Positions 8,041 to 15,091 of a stretch of 53,170 nucleotides of DNA are shown here, piece by piece. Within the stretch, counting starts at the first letter, position 1; the number at the start of each line of letters is the position of its first letter. The DNA is from Deltaproteobacteria bacterium (GTDB taxonomy: Bacteria; Desulfobacterota; Deferrimicrobia; Deferrimicrobiales; Deferrimicrobiaceae): contig CP070783.1 of NCBI GenBank assembly GCA_020346465.1, positions 412,711 through 465,880 of the forward strand, in the 5' to 3' direction. Both the position numbers and the translations under genes were made by a program. Below the pieces are notes generated by a model. It had not been told where the DNA came from, did no database searches, and worked only from the letters and a program-made list of their open reading frames with translations.

Positions 8041-9123
8041 CTAGAGGGACTCCAGGACCGCGAGGGCGGCCGCCGCCCCGGAGGCCGTCTTCGCCAGGGC
8101 AATCGCGGCCGGGGAGTCGGGGGCCCGGGTCACGATCGGGATTCCCGCGTCCGAGGCCTCCCGCACCGTCGTCTGGAGCGGAATCTCCCCCAGGAACCGA
8201 AGGCCCATCTGCCGGCACGTCTCCGCGGCGCCCCCGTGGCCGAAGATCTCGCTCCGGCCGTCGCAGTGCGGACAGAGGAAATAGCTCATGTTCTCGATCA
8301 CGCCCAGGATCGGGACCCCGACCTGCTCGAACATCCGGACCGCCTTCTTCACGTCGATCAGCGCGAGGTCCTGCGGCGTCGTAACCACAATCGCCCCCGC
8401 GACCGGGGTCATCTGGACCAGCGAGAGCTGGACGTCCCCCGTCCCGGGGGGGAGGTCGATGACCAGGTAGTCCAGCTCCCCCCACGCCGTCCCGTGGAGG
8501 AACTGCCCCAGCGCCTTCATCAGCATCGGCCCCCGCCAGATGACCGGGGAGTCGTCCTCGAGCATGAACCCGATGGAGAGGACCTTGAGCCCGTCCGCCG
8601 ACGCCGGGAGGATCATCCCGTTCTCGCCCCGCAGCTGGTGGTTCTTCAGGTTCAGGAGCGTCGGGATCGACGGCCCGTAGATGTCTGCGTCCAGAAGCCC
8701 CACGCGGGCGCCCGCCTGCCGGAGCGACACCGCGACGTTCGCGCTGACCGTCGACTTGCCGACCCCCCCCTTCCCCGAGGCGACCGCCAGGATGTTCTTC
8801 ACCCCCTCGACGGGGCGCCGCCCTTCCATCGGGCCTTTGGCCGCCTTCACATCGGCCGAGACCCGGACATCGACCTTGCCGACCCCGGGTACCGACAGCA
8901 CCGCCCTCTCCACCGCCTCCCGGATTTCCGACTTCCTCGGGCAGGCGGGGGTGGTCAGCACGAGATCGAGGGAGACCTCCCCTCCGGAGACGGCAACGTT
9001 GCGGATCATGTTGAGGCTCACCAGGTCCCTTCCCAGCTCCGGGTCCTGAACGCGGGAGAGAGCCGAAAGGATGTCGTCGACGGATGGGACCGTCCGGCCC
9101 TCCTTCTTCTTGAACAGGGACAT
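8041..9123 (-). CDS. apbC: Mrp/ApbC Fe-S cluster carrier ATPase
   Basis: P-loop ATPase of the Mrp/NBP35 family that holds and transfers [4Fe-4S] clusters to apoproteins. The 360 residues comprise an N-terminal MIP18-type (DUF59) domain (about 12-92), then the deviant Walker A motif GKGGVGKST (117-125), DADIYGPSIP near 145-154, and the cluster-bridging CPHC motif (Cys284 and Cys287) in NMSYFLCPHC. Length and domain order match bacterial ApbC. The ATG at 9123 has GGAGAG upstream. It is transcribed away from murJ and ends at the palindromic element it shares with the GNAT gene. The many Fe-S and heme proteins nearby fit this role. Confidence 0.95.
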   Translation of the reverse strand: MSLFKKKEGRTVPSVDDILSALSRVQDPELGRDLVSLNMIRNVAVSGGEVSLDLVLTTPACPRKSEIREAVERAVLSVPGVGKVDVRVSADVKAAKGPMEGRRPVEGVKNILAVASGKGGVGKSTVSANVAVSLRQAGARVGLLDADIYGPSIPTLLNLKNHQLRGENGMILPASADGLKVLSIGFMLEDDSPVIWRGPMLMKALGQFLHGTAWGELDYLVIDLPPGTGDVQLSLVQMTPVAGAIVVTTPQDLALIDVKKAVRMFEQVGVPILGVIENMSYFLCPHCDGRSEIFGHGGAAETCRQMGLRFLGEIPLQTTVREASDAGIPIVTRAPDSPAAIALAKTASGAAAALAVLESL

Positions 9124-9232
9124 GGCACTCTCCTTCGGGACGATCTTTTCGCATCATACCACCCCGGGGAGCGCCCGGGCGTTGACGGGGGTCAAATTCC
9201 CCTTTTTTGCTGCCGCGTTCTCCTCCATCGAT

Positions 9233-9238
9233 TATAGT
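9233..9238 (+). promoter_or_regulatory. -10 box immediately before murJ (leaderless candidate)
   Basis: TATAGT ends 7 bases before the murJ ATG at 9246. That places a transcription start at or very near the start codon. No good -35 is visible at 17 bases. Confidence 0.4.
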
Positions 9239-9245
9239 CAGAGGG

Positions 9246-10883
9246 ATGGCCGACTCGCCCACGCGACAGATGAGACGCGCAGCGGCGCTCATGATGGCGT
9301 CGGTGTTCCTCAGCCGCATTCTCGGATACGCGCGGGACGCGGTGATCGCCTACCAGCACGGGGCCACCCCCGAGACCGACGCCTACTTCGCCGCCTTCAC
9401 CATCCCCGACTTCCTGAACTACCTCCTGGCCGGCGGGGCCCTCTCGATCACCTTCATCCCGATCTTCGCCCGCACCATCGCGGAAGGGCGGGAGGAGGAC
9501 GGGTACCGGTCGTTCTCCGCCATCGTCACGGTCATGGGGATCGCGATGCTCTTCTTCGTCATCCTCTGCGAGCTCCTCGCCGAGCGGCTGATCCCCCTCA
9601 TCGCCCCGGGATTCCCCCCGGACCAGATCCGCCTCGCGGCCCGGCTCACCCGGATCGTCCTCCCGGCGCAGCTGTTCTTCTATCTCGGCGGCCTCCTCAT
9701 GGCGGTGCAGTACGCGCGGAACCGGTTCCTCCTTCCGGCGACCGCCCCGCTCGTCTACAACGCCGGGATCATCCTCGGGGGCCTGCTGCTGGGGAAGACG
9801 GTGGGGATGGCAGGGTTCGCGTGGGGAGTCCTGGCGGGCTCCTTCGCGGGGAACTTCGCCATCCAGGCGGTCGGCGCGCGGCGCACGGGCCTCGTGTTCT
9901 CCCCCCGCTTCGATCTCTCCGACCCCGGGCTGAAGGAGTTCGTGCGGCTGTCGATCCCGATCATGCTCGGATTCTCCCTCGTGGTGGTCGACGAGTGGAT
10001 GACGCGGGTCTTCGGATCGTTCCTCCTCGCGGGGGCCATCACGTGGCTGAACAACGCACGGCGGCTCATGCAGGTGCCGGTCGGGATCTTCGGGCAGGCC
10101 TCGGGCGTCGCCTCCTACCCGTTCCTGTCCGCCCTCGCCGCGCGGGGGGAGACCGGGGCGATGTGGGAAACCCTGTCGGCCACCCTGCGCTGGGTCGTGT
10201 TCGTGTCGTGCGCCGCGGCGGCGGTGACGGGCGTGCTGTCCCGCGAGATCGTGCTCGCCGTCTTCCAGCGCGGGGCGTTCACCATCGAGGACACGCTGCA
10301 GACGGCGGCCGCGCTCGCCTTCTTCTCGGCCGGGATCCCGTTGTGGTGCGCCCAGACGATCGTCGCCCGGGGGTTCTTCGCATTGAAGGACACGTGGACC
10401 CCCACCCTGGTCGGCACCGGGGCGTGGCTTGTCACCCTCCCGGCCTACTACTGGCTGACCCAGCGGATGGGGGTGAAGGGGCTGGCGCTCGCGAGCACCA
10501 TCGGCATCTTCCTTTACGCCGTGGCCCTGTTCGGGATCCTGATGGGAAGGACGGTGGGAAGGAAGGGGGTCCCGGAGATCGGCGAGTACCTCAAGATGGC
10601 CGTCGCCGGGGCCGTTGCGGCCGCAGGCGGGACGTACGTCCTCGACCTGCTTTCCCGGTGGACCTCCTGGGAGACGCTCCCGGGTGCGCTCACCCGGGTC
10701 GCCGCGGGAGGAGCGGCCGTCGCGCTCCTCTACTATCTCGGCGCGCTCCTGCTTCGCAGCAGGACGGCAAGGCGAATCCGCTGGGGGAAAGAGCTGTTCC
10801 GCCCGCCCCGCGGCCCGGACGTCCCGGAGCCTGTCGAACCGCCCGCCCCGGGGCCGGGGGACACGCCGGCTACAGGCGCATGA
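9246..10883 (+). CDS. murJ: Lipid II flippase MurJ (MviN)
   Basis: Polytopic inner-membrane protein of the MOP superfamily that flips lipid II for peptidoglycan synthesis. It has 545 residues with about 14 predicted hydrophobic helices. Family hallmarks include SVFLSRILGYARDAVIA and an aspartate-rich first loop ATPETDAYFAAFTIPDFLN near the N-terminus, and QVPVGIFGQASGVASYPFLS in the middle. I start at ATG 9246; an upstream in-frame codon at 9207 would add an unlike sequence. GAGGG abuts the ATG too closely to be a normal ribosome site, and a TATAGT box sits just upstream. Its last 14 bases overlap the end of the convergent DUF116-like gene. Confidence 0.95.
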   Translation: MADSPTRQMRRAAALMMASVFLSRILGYARDAVIAYQHGATPETDAYFAAFTIPDFLNYLLAGGALSITFIPIFARTIAEGREEDGYRSFSAIVTVMGIAMLFFVILCELLAERLIPLIAPGFPPDQIRLAARLTRIVLPAQLFFYLGGLLMAVQYARNRFLLPATAPLVYNAGIILGGLLLGKTVGMAGFAWGVLAGSFAGNFAIQAVGARRTGLVFSPRFDLSDPGLKEFVRLSIPIMLGFSLVVVDEWMTRVFGSFLLAGAITWLNNARRLMQVPVGIFGQASGVASYPFLSALAARGETGAMWETLSATLRWVVFVSCAAAAVTGVLSREIVLAVFQRGAFTIEDTLQTAAALAFFSAGIPLWCAQTIVARGFFALKDTWTPTLVGTGAWLVTLPAYYWLTQRMGVKGLALASTIGIFLYAVALFGILMGRTVGRKGVPEIGEYLKMAVAGAVAAAGGTYVLDLLSRWTSWETLPGALTRVAAGGAAVALLYYLGALLLRSRTARRIRWGKELFRPPRGPDVPEPVEPPAPGPGDTPATGA

Positions 10884-11286
10884 ACGTGTCCTCCCCCGCA
10901 AGGGCCCGCCGCAGCCTCTCCCGGTCGGCCGTGTTCTCCCCCACGCGGCAGCTCCTCCTGCCGAAGAGGCTCTTCGTTCCCCCCACGATCGCCACCCGCG
11001 CAAGCTCGATGCGTCGGGTGCGGAGCCCGAGCGCTCCCTTCCCCCGCTGGCGGATCTTCAGGAGAAGGAGCCCCAGCCCGACCTTCTTGGCGCGCCCCTC
11101 GCACACGACCCCCACGATCCGGACGGGTTCCAGGCTTCCCGGGGAGATGTGTCGGCGCACCTCGGAAAGGGCCTTCCCCGTGGAGTTCGCCACGACCACG
11201 GCGTACCCGTTTTCCCCGGCCATCCGGCCGACCTCGGCCATCTCGTGCTTCGCGAGGCAGAATGGGAGAAGGAGGATTTTCTTCAT
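10870..11286 (-). CDS. DUF116-like protein lacking the cysteine clusters
   Basis: A 138-residue protein. MKKILLLPFCLAKHE at the start, GYAVVVANSTGKALSEVRR in the middle and IVGVVCEGRAKKVG recall the DUF116 domain, but the paired cysteines normally found between these blocks are absent. It is also shorter than most DUF116 proteins. The C-terminal half is rich in arginine (RTRRIELARVAIVGG). A TATGAT box (11318-11313, minus) lies upstream of the ATG at 11286. It converges on murJ with a 14-base overlap. The family call is tentative; it could be a degenerate or specialised relative. Function unknown. Confidence 0.6.
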   Translation of the reverse strand: MKKILLLPFCLAKHEMAEVGRMAGENGYAVVVANSTGKALSEVRRHISPGSLEPVRIVGVVCEGRAKKVGLGLLLLKIRQRGKGALGLRTRRIELARVAIVGGTKSLFGRRSCRVGENTADRERLRRALAGEDTFMRL

Positions 11287-11361
11287 CGGTTGCGCCGGGA
11301 TTTCACCCGTCCATCATACCCCGATTCCCCGTTCCCCCGCGGGGGAAACCGGGAGGCCCTC

Positions 11362-12252
11362 GTGATCCGGCCCCTCGCGGACCGCATCCTCCTGATCGAA
11401 GGGAAGAAGGAGGGGCGCTACCCGTATTCCCACTCCCTCTACCTGCGCGACGGGGGCGGCGTCCTCGTCGACTGCGGGTCCGATCTCGACGCGATCCTGC
11501 GCCTGAAGGAGGAGGAGGGGCTGGCGGCGGTCCTCATGACCCACTACCACGAGGACCACTTCCTCTTCCTGCACCGGTTCCCGGACGTGGAGGTGTGGGC
11601 GTCGGAAGAGGACGCCCCCGCCCTCGAGTCGTTCGACGTCCTCCTCGACCGCTACGGCGTCGCGGGGACCGGCCAGGAGCCTTTCTTCCGGGACCTGTTC
11701 GCCGAGAAGTTCCCCTACCGGCCGCGCACCGTCGCCCGCCGGATCGCGGACCGCGAGCGGATCCGGTTCGGCGGGACGGAGGCGGTGGCGATCGTCGCTC
11801 CCGGCCACACGCCCGGGCACCTGTGCCTCCACTTCCCCTCCGAGGGGATCCTGTTTCTCGCCGACTACGATCTCACCGCCTTCGGGCCGTGGTACGGCGA
11901 CAAGCCGGGCGGGATCGGGGAGTTTCGCCGGTCGGGGAGGATGCTGGCGGAGGTCGGGGCCGGGGTGAACGTCACCTCCCACGAGACCCCCGTCCACGAG
12001 GGAAGCATCGCGGCGAAGATGGAGGCGTACCTCGCCGTCATCGACCGCCGGGAGGAGTCGCTGCGGCAATTTCTCCGCCGGCCGCGGACACGGGAGGAGA
12101 TCGTGGCGAGGCGGATCGTCTACGGCGGGGAGCGCCCGGGTCCCTGGTTCGACTACGGCGAGTGGGCGCTCATGGGCAAGCACCTGGAGGGGATGGCCTC
12201 CCGGGGGGAGGTCGTCGTCGAGGAGGGGCGGTACGTCCTTATTTCTCCTTGA
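11362..12252 (+). CDS. MBL-fold metallohydrolase
   Basis: Metallo-beta-lactamase fold hydrolase of 296 residues. The metal motif reads THYHEDH, in place of the usual THxHxDH, around residues 62-68. Further ligands are likely in APGHTPGH (about 149-156), the aspartate of LADYDLT, and NVTSHETP. A C-terminal helical segment (about 225-296) resembles the DNA/RNA-independent glyoxalase II-like MBL proteins, and the substrate cannot be named. GTG at 11362 is chosen because GGGAGG lies 5-6 bases upstream and the homologous region starts there; the longer open frame upstream is antisense to the DUF116-like gene. Its 3' end overlaps the convergent DUF1858 gene by 14 bases. Confidence 0.87.
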   Translation: MIRPLADRILLIEGKKEGRYPYSHSLYLRDGGGVLVDCGSDLDAILRLKEEEGLAAVLMTHYHEDHFLFLHRFPDVEVWASEEDAPALESFDVLLDRYGVAGTGQEPFFRDLFAEKFPYRPRTVARRIADRERIRFGGTEAVAIVAPGHTPGHLCLHFPSEGILFLADYDLTAFGPWYGDKPGGIGEFRRSGRMLAEVGAGVNVTSHETPVHEGSIAAKMEAYLAVIDRREESLRQFLRRPRTREEIVARRIVYGGERPGPWFDYGEWALMGKHLEGMASRGEVVVEEGRYVLISP

Positions 12253-12454
12253 GCAGGGCGTTCAGTTCGCGGCAGACCTCCCCGGGGTCGAGCCCTTTGT
12301 GCCAGGAGGTGTAGTGGATCGTCTCCCGCTGGTTCGACTTGCACCGGAGGCACTCCGCCCCGAAGAGCTCCTTCACCTTTCCACGCACGGACGGGTGCCG
12401 CCGAAGGATATCCCCCAGGAACATCTCCGGCCGGATCGGCCCGGTCTTCGTCAT
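12239..12454 (-). CDS. DUF1858 small redox-disulfide protein
   Basis: A 71-residue protein matching DUF1858: IRPEMFLGDILRRHP at the N-terminus, then FGAECLRC with the CxxC pair, and a C-terminal GLDPGEVCRELNALL. Related domains accompany hybrid-cluster and other redox proteins and are thought to carry a redox-active disulfide. The ATG at 12454 overlaps the TGA of the upstream thioesterase gene (ATGA), so the two are translationally coupled. GGGGAG lies 9 bases upstream. The extra cysteine in EVCREL could also take part. The domain assignment is from pattern similarity; the partner is unknown. Confidence 0.78.
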   Translation of the reverse strand: MTKTGPIRPEMFLGDILRRHPSVRGKVKELFGAECLRCKSNQRETIHYTSWHKGLDPGEVCRELNALLKEK

Positions 12455-12924
12455 CTTCTTTTTCTCCCCTTGCCTGACAATCCACCCATTATAGCAGGAA
12501 CGGATCGCTTCTTCGGGTTCGGCACGATGTAATACGTCGCGGAGCCGAACGCCACGACCTCCCCCTCCTCGTTCCGGATCTCGACGGATCCGGCCGCGAT
12601 CGTCTTCCCGAGCCGCAGGATCGTCCCGTGCGCGGTGACCACGCCATCCGGGACGGGCTTGAGGAAGTTCACCTTGTACTCCACGGTGGTCATCCCGGAG
12701 GAGAGCGGCATGACGCTTCGGAGCGCGGTCGCCACCGACATGTCCACGAGGGTCCCCATCACCCCGCCGTGCAGGGTCCCCGCCGTGTTCCTGAGCACCG
12801 GGCGGATCCTGCACCGCATCACGCTCTTCCCTCCGCCCGCCGACAGGAGCCGCATCCCCATCAGCCGGATGAAGGGGAACGTGTTCACCCGCTCCTTGTA
12901 GAACTGCTCGTCGAACGTCTTCAT
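12451..12924 (-). CDS. PaaI-type hotdog thioesterase
   Basis: A 157-residue acyl-CoA thioesterase of the hotdog fold. The signature GTLHGGVMGTLVDMSVATAL (about residues 49-68) contains the catalytic aspartate and the HGG loop. TTVEYKVNFLKPV is the usual following beta-strand block. The ATG at 12924 has AAGGAGA 5 bases upstream. The stop overlaps the start of the DUF1858 gene. The substrate is unknown; phenylacetyl-CoA or other aryl or fatty acyl-CoA thioesters are typical of the family. Confidence 0.88.
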   Translation of the reverse strand: MKTFDEQFYKERVNTFPFIRLMGMRLLSAGGGKSVMRCRIRPVLRNTAGTLHGGVMGTLVDMSVATALRSVMPLSSGMTTVEYKVNFLKPVPDGVVTAHGTILRLGKTIAAGSVEIRNEEGEVVAFGSATYYIVPNPKKRSVPAIMGGLSGKGRKRR

Positions 12925-13013
12925 CGTCTCTCCTTGCGGATCAGGATCCCTGTCGCGCGGCGCCCCGGGGGCGCACCGGCGGCGCAACCGCCCCGGGGGG
13001 ATGTTCGGACAGG

Positions 13014-13034
13014 AAAAAGTTCAAGAACGTCCCC
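13014..13034 (-). repeat. Solo half-element of the palindromic repeat
   Basis: Minus-strand copy GGGGACGTTCTTGAACTTTT with one change from the A-type arm (CTTGAAC for CTTAAAC). It lies 17 bases beyond the stop of the EF-G paralogue, with no partner arm nearby. Confidence 0.8.
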
Positions 13035-13050
13035 GGAGGGGAAAGGAACC

Positions 13051-15090
13051 TCATGAGGGGGCGACCCGCGCGGCCCGGTCGTAGTGGGAGAACTTCATCA
13101 TGTAGGTTCCGCGCCCCTGGGAAAGCGACCGGAGGGAGGTGACGTACCCGAACATCTCCTTCAGCGGGACGAGGGCGGAGAGGTGGCTCACCTCGTTGCG
13201 GCGGTCGACCGAGGCGACCCGCCCCCGCCGGGCGTTGACGTCCCCGATCACGCCGCCCAGGAACTCCTCGGGAACCGTGATCTCCACCGCCATCACCGGC
13301 TCCAGGAGGTACGGCTTCCCGTTCTCGTAGGCGGACAGGAACGCCTTCACCGCGGCCACCTTCGCCGCGAGCGGCGTGGCCGTCCCGGAGAGGAACTCCA
13401 CGTGCGTCGCCTCCGCCTCGACATCGTCCACGGGGTAGCCGAAGACCCCGGTGAACGCCCCCTCCCGGATGCCGGCCTCCACCCCGTCTGCGACCTCCTG
13501 CGGGAGCTCGAGCATGCGGTGCCGGTCGGAGACCCTGATCCCCGAGCCCCTCCGGCCGGGGCGGACCTCCATGGCGATCCTCACCGTCACCAGCCGCTCC
13601 GCGATCTCGCGCTCGAACACCGCTTCCGCCGCGCCCTCCTCGCTGATCGTCTCCCGGAAGACGACCTGCGGGTTCCCGGTCCGGACGGCGAGCCCGAAGT
13701 CCCTGCCCAGGCGGTCCACCAGGATCTCGAGGTGCAGCTCCCCCATCCCGGACAGGATGATCTGGCCGGTGTCCGCGTCGTCCTTCATCGAGACCGTCGG
13801 GTCCTCCTCCACCATCTTCGCGAGCATCTCGCGGAGACGGTCCATGTCGCGGAGGCTCCTCGGCTCCACCACGACCGACACCACCGGCTTCCGGATCTCG
13901 ATCGGCTCGAGGAGGATCGGAGCGGCCGGGTCGCAGAGCGTGTCCCCCGTCCGCGCGCCGCGGATCCCCCGGACCGCCACGATATCCCCCGCCACGGCCT
14001 CGCGGATCCGTCCCTTCTTCCCCGCGTGGATCCGGAAGAGGCGGGCGACCTTCTCCTCCTCGCCGGTGGAGGCGTTCCACAGCGTGTCCCCCTCGGAGAC
14101 CTTCCCCGAATAGACGCGCAGGTAGACCGTCCGCCTGCCCTCCTCGATCATCACCTTGAACACGAGCGCCGCGAAGGGAGCTGCCGGCGTCGGTTCGCGG
14201 ACGACCGGCACCCCCGTTCTCGGGTCGTCCCCCCCCGCCGGGGTCACCTCGGCGGGGGAGGGAAGGAACTGCACGATCCCGTCCATCACCGGCTGGACCC
14301 CCTTGTTGCGGAGCGCCGAGCCGGCGAAGACGGGGAAGAACCGGGCGGCCACCGTCCCCCGGCGGATCGCCCGCCGGAGCGCGTCGGGAGGAACCTTCTC
14401 CCCGGAGAGGTACTGCTCCGCGACGCCGTCGTCGGCATCGGCGGCGGCCTCGAGAAGCGTTTCGCGGTAGCCCGCGACCTGCGCGGACTCCTCCGGCGAG
14501 AGCGCGGACCTGGCCACGCTCGCTCCCTGGTCCGCGGCCGAGAACTCCATCTTCTCCATCGACACCAGGTCCGCGACGGCGTGAAACACCCCCCCCGCGT
14601 CCAGCGGGACGGTGACGGGAACCCCCCGGGCGGAGAGCTTGCTCTCCATCTCCGCGACCACCCGGTCGTAATCGGCTCCCGGACGGTCGAGCTTGTTGAC
14701 GAACGCCAGGCGGGGAATCCTGTGCCGGTCCGCCTGCCGCCACACGACCTCGGACTGCGGCTCCACCCCGCCGACCCCGCAGAACACGACGACCGCCCCG
14801 TCGAGCACCCGGAGCGACCTCTCCACCTCGATGGTGAAATCGACGTGCCCGGGCGTGTCGATCAGGTGGACCTCCGCCCCCAGCCACGGGAACTGGGTGA
14901 CGGCCGCGGTGATCGTGATCCCGCGCTCCCGCTCCTGGGGGAGGTAGTCCATCTGGGAGTCGCCGTCGTGGACCTCCCCCATCCGGTGGCTCACCCCCGC
15001 GTAGAAGAGGATCCGCTCGGTCAGGGTCGTCTTCCCCGCGTCGATGTGCGCGATGATCCCGATGTTCCGGACCTTGTCCGCGTGGGCCAT
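13051..15090 (-). CDS. Elongation factor G paralogue
   Basis: Translational GTPase of 679 residues with the full EF-G domain order. P-loop AHIDAGKTT is at 14-22, the switch region has RERGITITAA, and DTPGHVDFT and NKLDRPGADY follow. Domain IV and the C-terminal domain are present (YDVEAEATHVEFLSG-like region; VPLKEMFGYVTSLRSLSQGRG). MDYLPQERERGIT differs from the MDWMEQEQERGIT of the main EF-G, so this is more likely EF-G2-like, for example a recycling or stress paralogue. It is not next to rpsL, rpsG or tuf, which supports this. ATG 15090 begins 1 base past the stop of the peptidase U32 gene (15092), so the two form an operon. Confidence 0.9.
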   Translation of the reverse strand: MAHADKVRNIGIIAHIDAGKTTLTERILFYAGVSHRMGEVHDGDSQMDYLPQERERGITITAAVTQFPWLGAEVHLIDTPGHVDFTIEVERSLRVLDGAVVVFCGVGGVEPQSEVVWRQADRHRIPRLAFVNKLDRPGADYDRVVAEMESKLSARGVPVTVPLDAGGVFHAVADLVSMEKMEFSAADQGASVARSALSPEESAQVAGYRETLLEAAADADDGVAEQYLSGEKVPPDALRRAIRRGTVAARFFPVFAGSALRNKGVQPVMDGIVQFLPSPAEVTPAGGDDPRTGVPVVREPTPAAPFAALVFKVMIEEGRRTVYLRVYSGKVSEGDTLWNASTGEEEKVARLFRIHAGKKGRIREAVAGDIVAVRGIRGARTGDTLCDPAAPILLEPIEIRKPVVSVVVEPRSLRDMDRLREMLAKMVEEDPTVSMKDDADTGQIILSGMGELHLEILVDRLGRDFGLAVRTGNPQVVFRETISEEGAAEAVFEREIAERLVTVRIAMEVRPGRRGSGIRVSDRHRMLELPQEVADGVEAGIREGAFTGVFGYPVDDVEAEATHVEFLSGTATPLAAKVAAVKAFLSAYENGKPYLLEPVMAVEITVPEEFLGGVIGDVNARRGRVASVDRRNEVSHLSALVPLKEMFGYVTSLRSLSQGRGTYMMKFSHYDRAARVAPS

Positions 15091-15091
15091 C

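Noticed and set aside
9192-11003. 603-residue open frame opposite murJ
   Set aside because: Low-complexity Arg/Glu/Pro translation typical of high-GC antisense; murJ is unambiguous.
10615-11361. Upstream extension of the MBL hydrolase frame
   Set aside because: The sequence is antisense to the DUF116-like gene and murJ end, and a good ribosome site marks GTG 11362.
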